A program made the translations under genes and the position numbers. Source: Planctomycetota bacterium (GTDB lineage Bacteria; Planctomycetota; SZUA-567). From it: a stretch of DNA of 9,979 nt. Shown piece after piece: positions 4,925 through 9,979 of this stretch. Every line of letters begins with the position of its first letter. The stretch's first letter is position 1. The stretch spans positions 1 to 9,979 of the forward strand of contig JAISYD010000041.1 of assembly GCA_031270145.1 (NCBI GenBank). The letters are read 5' to 3'. The notes beneath the pieces are model-generated. The model made no database searches. It was not told where the DNA came from and saw nothing but the letters and a program-made list of their open reading frames with translations.

Positions 4925-6073
4925 TCATTGGATGTCCAACTTCGCCCTTATGGCTCCGGCCTCGCGCAACTGCTCGAAGACGGTTATCACCTGTTCCGTG
5001 TTCATGCCCATGGCGTTCAGGGTGTCGATCAAGCTTTGCAGGTTGGCGTAGGTGCCGGGCCCCTCGATTTCAACGGCTCCCCTGGGCGTGGCGTCCTCCA
5101 GGGTGTAGGCGGCCGGCTCCTCCTCTGTTTCGGGCCTGATGGTCACGGTTTTGTCCTGGATGCTGATCATCGCGTTGTTGACCTGGATGTCGCCGGTCAC
5201 CACGATGGAGTTCTTGCCCCGGTTGACCAGGATGGTCGCCGGCCGCTCCACAGTCACCGGCGCCGCCAGCATGTCGCTGATGTAGCGGGTGACGCTGTGC
5301 CTGAACTGTTCCGGGATCTGGATCATCACCTGGCCGGCGTCCATGGCGTAGGCCACCGGTCGGGATGGCCCGGCCTCGGCGAACATGGTGGTTTCCTGGA
5401 GGTAGGGGTTGAGGGACGGCGTCTGGTTGATCTGCCGGGCGATGCCGTACGCGTCGGCCCAGCTGCCGTGCTTGAGGTTCAGGCGGACCTCGCCGCGGCG
5501 GTTGACCACCTTGCCGAAGGGATAGGTCTCAATCTGCTGGGCGCCGCTGTTCATGCCGTCCGGCACCTTGCCGCGGGTGAGGACGTTCGTCCCCACCATC
5601 ACCTGGCCGGTGGCCCTGGCAAACACCTTCTTCTGCCTGCCGTCGGGATCGTCAATGACGTTGGCGAAGAGATCGCAGGCCAGAAGCGTTCCGCCGACCA
5701 GGCTTTTCGGCGCGTTCAGGGCGCTGACCTCGACCGAAAAGCGTTGGCCCGGGCGGCTGAAGGGCGGCAGTTCCGCCGAAACCCTGACCAGGGCGACGCT
5801 GCCGGTGGCCAGGCTGCCCGCGTCGAAATCGAAATTCATGTTCCGCATGTATTTTCGGAGCAATTCGAGGGCCGCGCCCTTGCTGTCGCCGGTATTGGCG
5901 AGGCCGGTGACGATGCCCACCCCCTCCAGGGTGATTGGCATGGCGCCCTGGACATCGACCAGATCGCCGATGGAGCCGGCCCTGGCGCCCCCGGCCGGCA
6001 TGAGGCAGGACAGGGCCAGCGGGAGCAGAACGGCGGACGCCGCTTTCCGTAACCGCGTCGCCAGGCTGGTCAT
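4925..6073 (-). CDS. flgI: Flagellar P-ring protein FlgI
   Basis: Forms the ring around the flagellar rod in the peptidoglycan layer. The protein has 382 residues; E. coli FlgI has 365. A Sec signal peptide covers about 1-32 (positive N-terminus, hydrophobic core, cut near ARA-GS). The mature part starts with the family signature GDLVDVQG (36-43) and GVGIVTGLANTGDS (51-64) and is full length to the conserved end (AGAIRAKLDIQ). The two cysteines that form the disulfide of the E. coli protein are not evident: the mature chain has one Cys, in LLACDLFAN, so DsbA-dependent folding is unlikely. The ATG at 6073 was chosen over a TTG at 6151 because GAGGAGG lies 6 bases upstream and a signal peptide begins there. 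The 108-base gap before it holds a promoter-like element. Confidence 0.96.
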   Translation of the reverse strand: MTSLATRLRKAASAVLLPLALSCLMPAGGARAGSIGDLVDVQGAMPITLEGVGIVTGLANTGDSKGAALELLRKYMRNMNFDFDAGSLATGSVALVRVSAELPPFSRPGQRFSVEVSALNAPKSLVGGTLLACDLFANVIDDPDGRQKKVFARATGQVMVGTNVLTRGKVPDGMNSGAQQIETYPFGKVVNRRGEVRLNLKHGSWADAYGIARQINQTPSLNPYLQETTMFAEAGPSRPVAYAMDAGQVMIQIPEQFRHSVTRYISDMLAAPVTVERPATILVNRGKNSIVVTGDIQVNNAMISIQDKTVTIRPETEEEPAAYTLEDATPRGAVEIEGPGTYANLQSLIDTLNAMGMNTEQVITVFEQLREAGAIRAKLDIQ

Positions 6074-6122
6074 GGCTTTCCTCCTCGTCCCCGATGCCGC
6101 TTCAACTTTTCCCGTATATTTA

Positions 6123-6150
6123 TTATCGGATGCCGGCGCCGGGATATTCA
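6123..6150 (-). promoter_or_regulatory. Promoter-like element in the flgH-flgI gap
   Basis: On the - strand TGAA (6150-6147), sixteen bases, then TCCGATAA (6130-6123), seven of eight to the FliA -10 box, ending 49 bases before the flgI start. The same bases can be read as a sigma-70 promoter: TTGAAT (6151-6146), 18 bases, GATAAT (6127-6122). FlgI is normally made before sigma-28 becomes active, so the housekeeping reading is a serious alternative. Confidence 0.4.
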
Positions 6151-6181
6151 ACGAATGCCGCCTATTTTTCCATCCCCGGGA

Positions 6182-6973
6182 TCAGAACGGATTGAGGAAA
6201 TCGATCGCCTTCGCCCCCCAGCCCCGCTTGTCCATGCGGGTCATCGGCCCCTTGCCGACGTAGGCCACCGACATGTCCATCAGGAGTTCGGCCTTGATGG
6301 CGCTGTTCGAATCCATGAATTCCGGATTGACGATGCCGGTCACCTTGACGGTCTGCTCCTCGCCGTTCACGTTCACCGTCTTGCGCGCCTCCACCACCAG
6401 GTAGCCGTTCCGCTGCACCTCGATCACCTCGCCGGTGATGGTGGTGGTGAGCGACTGCGAGCGCTCAATGGTGGAGTCCGAGGAGTGTTCGCGCTTGTTG
6501 GTGTAGGAGATGGTCGGCGATTTGCCGTTGGCGGCGGCGCCCCTTTGGGTCAGGCCCAGGCCGCCGGACAGTTTCGGGGTCAGCCAACTGTTGAGGGTCA
6601 TGTCGTTGGAGCTGTCGCGCGACAAGTCGTTGGCGCTGGCCAACTCGCTCTTGGTGGTCTCCTTCACGACGATGGTGACGCTGTCGTGTACCCGCGACGC
6701 CTTGCGCCGGTTGTAGGGGCCGTGGTTGCCGTCGCCAAGCATCAGCCTCCGCAACCGCGTGGCCGCGATGTGATCGTCGTCCGACATCACGTCGTATTCG
6801 TCCTCCTCCTCGGCCGAGAGTATCCAGGGATCGCTGTCCCGGTAGCTAAGCTCGCCGCCGCGGGCGCGCAGGCCCGCCAGCAGGAAAAAGAGGATCGAGC
6901 CGGCCATCAGGACGAGGCAGCGCCTGAGAATCGCCCTTTCCCGGAGGGTCATGCCCTTGCGGTTGCTTTGCAT
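6182..6973 (-). CDS. flgH: Flagellar L-ring protein FlgH, apparently not a lipoprotein
   Basis: Forms the outer-membrane ring of the flagellar basal body. The protein has 263 residues. The C-terminal two thirds match the family: TTTITGEVIEVQRNGYLVVE, then VNVNGEEQTVKVTGIVNPEF, a strand with IKAELLMDMSVAYVGKGP, and the end GWGAKAIDFLNPF. The N-terminus has a charged start, a hydrophobic segment (about 20-36, VLMAGSILFFLLAGL) and RARGG. The lipobox Cys that anchors classical FlgH is missing: the only Cys in this region is Cys19, before the hydrophobic core. The N-terminal part also has an acidic run (about 54-66). The start is ATG with GAAAGG about 6 bases upstream; an internal Met (residue 8) has a poorly spaced site. 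It begins 16 bases after flgA. Confidence 0.93.
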   Translation of the reverse strand: MQSNRKGMTLRERAILRRCLVLMAGSILFFLLAGLRARGGELSYRDSDPWILSAEEEDEYDVMSDDDHIAATRLRRLMLGDGNHGPYNRRKASRVHDSVTIVVKETTKSELASANDLSRDSSNDMTLNSWLTPKLSGGLGLTQRGAAANGKSPTISYTNKREHSSDSTIERSQSLTTTITGEVIEVQRNGYLVVEARKTVNVNGEEQTVKVTGIVNPEFMDSNSAIKAELLMDMSVAYVGKGPMTRMDKRGWGAKAIDFLNPF

Positions 6974-6989
6974 CTTGCGCCTTTCGTTT

Positions 6990-8078
6990 TCATTTGTTCC
7001 GGTTCGCCAGCGCGAAAAACACCCCCCGGTCCGTAATCCTGGCCTCGAATTTGGCCTTGGTGACCGAATCCTCCACCGTGATGATGTCGCCGATCATGCC
7101 GCCGCCCAGAGCCTTGCCCCGGCTGCGGATTTCCCAGCCGTAGCCGCTGGTGATCCCCCGCACCAGGTCGCCCCGTTTCACCGCCTGGCCGGGCGGCGCC
7201 TCGTTGGCCAGGATTGCCTCGCCCGGCTTCAACTGGCGCAGCAATTCGCGCCCGGCCGCCGCCTCCCGCCGGGGCGGCAGATATGGCTTTCCCGATTCCA
7301 TCCTGACGCGGGCTATTTTGACGTCGTCCCTGGCCAGGGTACCGCCCCGCGGCAATTGCCGCGCCGCCACCAGGGCCAGGCCGTAAATCTCCGTCTCGGC
7401 CGCCACCGTGATCCGGCGGCTTTCCGCGTCCGGCGTCTCCTGTACGCTTAGTTCCAGGCTGGCCCGGCCGGGGACCCGGCCCGTCGCTTGCACCACCTTG
7501 ATTTCGCGGGCGTCCCAGGGGATCGCCCCGGAGACGGAAGATATTTTGGCGTTGATTTCGATGTCGGGGCGGCGGTATTGACCGGCCAGATAGTCGGAGA
7601 CCGTCCGCGCCAGGCGTTCCCGCGTTTTCGCTTCCAGGCCGTCGCCCGGTTCCGGGACTGCGGTCCCGGTCCGACCTGGCGCGGCGGCCGCGCCGGGAGC
7701 CGGAAACGGCGCCGGTTCGGCCAGTTTGACGTCCCCGCCCTCCGCCGGATAGGGTATCCGTATGCCGCTCCCCAGTACTTTCACCATGTCGTTGCCGGTG
7801 AGGGAGACGCGGGCGGCGATGCCCATTTCCGAGAGGCGGGCCTCGATGTCCCGGCGGGTGATCTCCCGGGTTTCGCCCCTGGCCGGGGTGGGTCCGAGGA
7901 TGATTGCCGCCACTTCGGCCACTTGCTCTTTGGGGCCGTCCACCCTGGCGATGTCGCAAATGCGGACATAATTGCCGGAAGCTTCCGCCTGCCGGCGGAT
8001 GATGATCACCACGTCGGCCAGGGCCTCCGTCGCGCTAACAGCCAGCGTTGCCAATATGATGAGGATTATTCGGCTCAT
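6990..8078 (-). CDS. flgA: Flagella P-ring assembly chaperone FlgA, long form
   Basis: Periplasmic chaperone for FlgI during P-ring formation. The protein has 362 residues against 219 in E. coli. A signal peptide is clear (hydrophobic 3-16, cut after ATEALA near residue 21). An additional N-terminal domain (about 22-120) has strand-helix repeats, including a RICDIARVDG segment. It is followed by an Ala/Pro linker (about 121-148) and the usual FlgA core: SAF-type domain about 234-298 (VAARQLPRGGTLARDDVKIARV, then RQLKPGEAILAN) and the C-terminal strands (VKRGDLVRGITSGYGWEI, GDIITVEDSVTK, ARITDRGVFF). Long FlgA of this layout is, to my knowledge, typical of planctomycetes and some deltaproteobacteria. 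The ATG at 8078 has AAGGAG 6 bases upstream and starts the signal peptide; the frame continues 23 codons upstream, but these overlap the sigma-54 promoter. First gene of the operon. Confidence 0.92.
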   Translation of the reverse strand: MSRIILIILATLAVSATEALADVVIIIRRQAEASGNYVRICDIARVDGPKEQVAEVAAIILGPTPARGETREITRRDIEARLSEMGIAARVSLTGNDMVKVLGSGIRIPYPAEGGDVKLAEPAPFPAPGAAAAPGRTGTAVPEPGDGLEAKTRERLARTVSDYLAGQYRRPDIEINAKISSVSGAIPWDAREIKVVQATGRVPGRASLELSVQETPDAESRRITVAAETEIYGLALVAARQLPRGGTLARDDVKIARVRMESGKPYLPPRREAAAGRELLRQLKPGEAILANEAPPGQAVKRGDLVRGITSGYGWEIRSRGKALGGGMIGDIITVEDSVTKAKFEARITDRGVFFALANRNK

Positions 8079-8125
8079 TCCAGGCTCCTTGCCGGTTTGT
8101 CCCAACTTAAACCGCCAGAAAAATA

Positions 8126-8141
8126 TGCAATTGATTTGCCA
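8126..8141 (-). promoter_or_regulatory. Sigma-54 promoter of the flgA operon
   Basis: On the - strand TGGCA (8141-8137) and TTGCA (8130-8126) are separated by six bases, with the -24 GG and -12 GC exactly in register with the 16-base consensus. The predicted start is near 8115, which leaves a leader of about 37 bases before the flgA ATG. Such promoters need an enhancer-binding activator; in flagellar systems this is a FlrC/FleQ/FlbD-type protein. No such gene is in the window. Confidence 0.8.
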
Positions 8142-8158
8142 GTTCAAAAAATGCGGGC

Positions 8159-8189
8159 GGCCGATGCGGATTCAAATCCATTGTCGGCC
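8159..8189. repeat. Inverted repeat upstream of the flgA promoter
   Basis: GGCCGA (8159-8164) pairs with TCGGCC (8184-8189), and inside it GGAT (8168-8171) pairs with ATCC (8176-8179) around TCAA. Its centre lies about 60 bases upstream of the predicted flgA start. It could be a binding site for the sigma-54 activator, or the first hairpin of a + strand transcript that ends at 8225. Confidence 0.4.
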
Positions 8190-8201
8190 GGCGGGCCGGG
8201 G

Positions 8202-8225
8202 ACGCCACGGGATGGCGTTTTTATT
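8202..8225 (+). terminator. Terminator-like hairpin on the + strand
   Basis: ACGCCA (8202-8207) and TGGCGT (8213-8218) form a 6-bp stem with loop CGGGA, followed by TTTTATT (8219-8225). It has the form of an intrinsic terminator for rightward transcription, but no + strand gene precedes it: the region to the left is flgA on the - strand. It may stop antisense transcription or end an unseen small RNA. Confidence 0.5.
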
Positions 8226-8399
8226 GCCGTTTCCTTGCGCCCGGGGGGGATCAACTTGCTCCATCGGCGGATATTTTGCATTTTTCCGGCGGGGCGCCGT
8301 ACGCAATTGTTTTTATTTTCTCTGTTATTTCAAGATGTTGCGGCAACGGGGCAAGCCGTCGCGGGAATTGAACGGCCCCTGGTCGGTCAAAAGACCCTC
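8226..8399. other. Non-coding spacer between flgA promoter region and tRNA-Ser promoter
   Basis: No convincing gene is seen on either strand. It contains AT-rich patches (around 8266-8290 and 8306-8333), an imperfect inverted repeat GCCGT (8355-8359)/ACGGC (8372-8376), and a small hairpin GGTC-AAAA-GACC ending just before the tRNA-Ser -35 box. A frame of 143 codons crosses it on the + strand but begins inside flgA antisense and has no family signature. Confidence 0.5.
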
Positions 8400-8428
8400 T
8401 TGACAGACGGAACCCCGCCGGTTATACT
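8400..8428 (+). promoter_or_regulatory. Sigma-70 promoter of tRNA-Ser
   Basis: Consensus -35 TTGACA (8400-8405), a 17-base spacer, and -10 TATACT (8423-8428), five of six to TATAAT. The predicted start is near 8435, about 14 bases before the tRNA. The promoter lies outside the integrated element, so tRNA expression survives the insertion. Confidence 0.85.
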
Positions 8429-8434
8429 TGCGGC

Positions 8435-9940
8435 CTAGCAATCTGGACGGAGAGGTGGCAGAGCGGTCGAATGCGGCGGCTTGCTAAGCCGTTTTGGGAG
8501 GTAACTCCCAACCAGGGTTCGAATCCCTGCCTCTCCGCCAATATCCCTTATAGAGCAATGGTTTATGAAGTTCCCGGACATTGGCGAAGCAACAATGCGT
8601 TCCTCATTTTTACCAACTTCCCCGTCGTTGTAAGTCGTTATAAATCGGTCGGGATTCTTGGCGTTAGTGTCGGTTTTAGTGACTATTTTTTCGGCCCAAT
8701 TCGCCATCGCCAAGTCATCCGTTCCGGTCGCCCGCATGGTCTCGGGTTCCGGGTTGACGGAGAAAATGGGAAGGCGCCGTACGGCGTCAATTTTGCTCTC
8801 CATTAGGACGTGGGTGTATTTTTTAATCATCTCGGGGTGTTTATGGCGGGTGATCTGCCCGATCACGCTGTCATGCACGCCCGCCCTCGCCAAATTGCTG
8901 GCGCAAGTATGCCGTAAGCTATGCCAATCCCGAAAGCAACCGGTCTCATCCCGCTTTGGTATGCCGGCCAAATTCATGAAATAATTGATTGCCTCGCTAC
9001 CCCGGTCGCTTTTGGGCATGGGGAGAGCCGCCGCCATAGGCATGGCCGGGTGGTCTTGAAAATAGCGCTGGAGTCGTGCGGCCATATCCGGCGCCAAGGG
9101 TACATCACCGCCGATATGCCACTTGGCGATTGCGTCCGGGATGGTCATGATCGGATTGCCTTCGTCAAGCCGGAAGTCGCAACGCCTCACTCCCCGGCAC
9201 TCGCTCCACCTTATTCCGGTAGACAATCCCAGGCGCAGGAGCAATCCCCACTCCTCGCCCGATAGCGTCAACAATGTCTTGCCGTCCCCCTCGGCCGCCG
9301 CAATCAGCTTGGCTTGTTCCTCCGGGGTGAATCCTCCTCGCTCGTCGCTATCGGTCTCGGGAAGATTCTTAAGGCGCTTAAGCGGATGATGATCGGCTTT
9401 CCCGGAGTCGGTCATCCATGCGCAGAAAGACTTTGCCGCGATGGTGTATCCATTCGTCGTCCGGGTCTTGGCGCCGTCAATAGCCCGGTAATTGGCGAGA
9501 ACGGTTTCAATTCGATCCACATTTATTTGTGACCAAGCGGTAAATCCGCAATCATGGAACAGTTTTTTGACGCGGAATATGGCTTGGCCGTAGTGTTTCG
9601 GTGATGTTTTTTTCGCCTGAAGGTGTTGCCCCCAGGCGTCAACATGCATCACCAGCGGCTTTCCAGCCCCCGCCCGTGCCTCGTTGATAAGGTCAAATTT
9701 CGCCAGCTTGGCGACCAGGGCGGCCGGCCAGGCTTCCATCTTCCGGGTCAATTCGGCGTCCGGCCCGGAGCCGGACAGGCGCAACGCCACCAGCCGTTTC
9801 AAGTCGCGCTCCAATTCCAAGCTGGCCGCCTTGTCGCTAAACGCCGCCAGGCGACGGGTGACGCCGTTGGCGTCGGCAAACTGAACCCGATACTTGCCGC
9901 CCTTCTGTCCGGCGGTTGTGACTGGCTTGAAGGTCGCCAT
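8435..9940 (-). CDS. int: Tyrosine recombinase (integrase) reading into its target tRNA
   Basis: Catalyses site-specific integration of a mobile element. The frame has 501 codons. An arm-type DNA-binding region covers about 1-80, a SAM-like core-binding domain about 95-185, and the catalytic domain about 203-395. The active-site residues are Arg244 (GIRWSE), Lys273 (beta-hairpin), His340 and Arg343 (HSLRHT), His366 and the nucleophile Tyr375 (KKYTH). A long tail follows, with no known domain. From residue 468 the frame is antisense to tRNA-Ser, and it stops only beyond the 5' end of the tRNA. The native protein outside the tRNA is thus 467 residues, and the last 34 depend on the insertion site. 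The ATG has AAAGG 8 bases upstream. Its position beside a tRNA 3' end fits a genomic island or prophage that extends to the right of the window. Confidence 0.92.
   Translation of the reverse strand: MATFKPVTTAGQKGGKYRVQFADANGVTRRLAAFSDKAASLELERDLKRLVALRLSGSGPDAELTRKMEAWPAALVAKLAKFDLINEARAGAGKPLVMHVDAWGQHLQAKKTSPKHYGQAIFRVKKLFHDCGFTAWSQINVDRIETVLANYRAIDGAKTRTTNGYTIAAKSFCAWMTDSGKADHHPLKRLKNLPETDSDERGGFTPEEQAKLIAAAEGDGKTLLTLSGEEWGLLLRLGLSTGIRWSECRGVRRCDFRLDEGNPIMTIPDAIAKWHIGGDVPLAPDMAARLQRYFQDHPAMPMAAALPMPKSDRGSEAINYFMNLAGIPKRDETGCFRDWHSLRHTCASNLARAGVHDSVIGQITRHKHPEMIKKYTHVLMESKIDAVRRLPIFSVNPEPETMRATGTDDLAMANWAEKIVTKTDTNAKNPDRFITTYNDGEVGKNEERIVASPMSGNFINHCSIRDIGGEAGIRTLVGSYLPKRLSKPPHSTALPPLRPDC
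8449..8540 (+). tRNA. tRNA-Ser(GCT)
   Basis: A 92-base class II tRNA with encoded CCA. The acceptor strands are GGAGAGG (8449-8455) and CCTCTCC, with discriminator G, as serine tRNAs require. The anticodon stem GCGGC/GCCGT encloses the loop TTGCTAA, with anticodon GCT at 8483-8485; it reads AGC and AGT. The long variable arm TTGGGAG-GTAA-CTCCCAA is typical of serine. The T arm is CAGGG-TTCGAAT-CCCTG. The gene is the probable integration target of the adjacent recombinase, and its 3' end remains intact. Confidence 0.97.
8512..8540 (+). other. Probable attachment site (att) core in the 3' end of tRNA-Ser
   Basis: Integrases next to a tRNA usually recombine within its T arm and acceptor end, and leave a direct copy at the other end of the element. 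The tRNA runs from chromosomal sequence on the left into the integrase on the right, so this segment should be the left junction. No second copy is seen in the window, so the exact crossover point and the far end are unknown. Confidence 0.45.
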
Positions 9941-9941
9941 G

Positions 9942-9979
9942 TCATTTGCCTTTCGTCACACGGGTTTTGCTGGTCTTGG
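9942..9979 (-). CDS. Possible 3' end of a gene upstream of the integrase (partial)
   Basis: An open frame enters from the window edge and ends KTSKTRVTKGK at a TGA (9944-9942), one base before the integrase ATG. Such tight spacing is typical of co-transcribed genes, for example an excisionase-like regulator before an integrase. Only eleven residues are visible, so neither the gene nor its identity can be established. Confidence 0.3.
   Translation of the reverse strand, partial: KTSKTRVTKGK

Noticed and set aside
4415..6052. 545-codon open frame on the + strand
   Set aside because: It is fully antisense to flgN, flgJ and flgI, which have clear family signatures.
6074..6151. Longer flgI starting at TTG 6151
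   Set aside because: It would place the signal peptide inside the chain and ignores the strong GAGGAGG site before ATG 6073.
8165..8190. T-arm-like sequence GGATTCAAATCC suggesting a tRNA remnant
   Set aside because: The stem is only four pairs around four bases, and no acceptor or anticodon stem can be drawn around it.
8342..8376. Antisense GGGAATTGAAC resembling a tRNA T arm
   Set aside because: The second stem pair fails and no tRNA body surrounds it.
7488..8438. Open frames on the + strand across flgA and the spacer
   Set aside because: They start inside the antisense of flgA and have no signature; the terminator-like hairpin and the tRNA promoter interrupt them.
9345..9352. Another CCGATAG box on the - strand
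   Set aside because: It lies inside the integrase coding region, and the bases 16 upstream (GCCT) do not fit the -35 side.
1..9979. CRISPR array, insertion sequence or long direct repeats
   Set aside because: No spaced repeats, transposase or terminal inverted repeats were seen on reading through the window.

Overview
The window is GC-rich chromosomal DNA from a flagellated Gram-negative-type bacterium: it encodes L-ring, P-ring and P-ring-assembly proteins. The lineage is an inference. An archaeal/eukaryotic-type prolyl-tRNA synthetase, an unusually long FlgA with an extra N-terminal domain, FlgH without a lipobox, sigma-54-type flagellar promoters and the style of the integrase together suggest a member of the Planctomycetota/Lentisphaerota group. 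A deltaproteobacterial-type genome is the main alternative.

Layout. (1) Positions 1-1747, + strand: a tRNA-Ala(CGC) with its own promoter and a following hairpin, then proS starting at a GTG with a strong ribosome binding site. (2) Positions 1754-8141, - strand: a flagellar cluster read right to left from a sigma-54-type promoter at 8126-8141: flgA, flgH, flgI, flgJ (rod-binding domain only), flgN, then an unrecognised basic protein (orf167), closed by a strong intrinsic terminator at 3232-3274. A second sigma-54-type promoter abuts the T-tract of that terminator and drives orf238 (unrecognised). A last unrecognised gene, orf192, runs almost into the end of proS. (3) Positions 8142-8399: a non-coding spacer with two hairpins. 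(4) Positions 8400-8540, + strand: a sigma-70 promoter and tRNA-Ser(GCT). (5) Positions 8435-9979, - strand: a tyrosine recombinase pointing into the 3' end of tRNA-Ser. It probably marks the left edge of an integrated element that continues beyond the window.

How the genes fit together. FlgA is the periplasmic chaperone for the P-ring protein FlgI, FlgH is the L-ring, FlgJ is the rod-binding protein, and FlgN is the export chaperone of the hook-junction proteins. The hook-junction genes flgK and flgL often follow flgN but are absent here; the three unrecognised proteins stand in their place.

Most interesting observations. Every gap of more than 90 bases within the flagellar cluster carries, on the coding strand, a (T/A)(G/A)AA-N16-NCCGATA(A/G) element that resembles a FliA/sigma-28 promoter. 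One of these lies about 100 bases upstream of the operon terminator with no gene between, which suggests a small RNA. Orf192 and orf238 seem to share a short motif. The integrase reading frame runs through its own target tRNA gene, so its last 34 residues come from antisense tRNA-Ser and the bases beside it.
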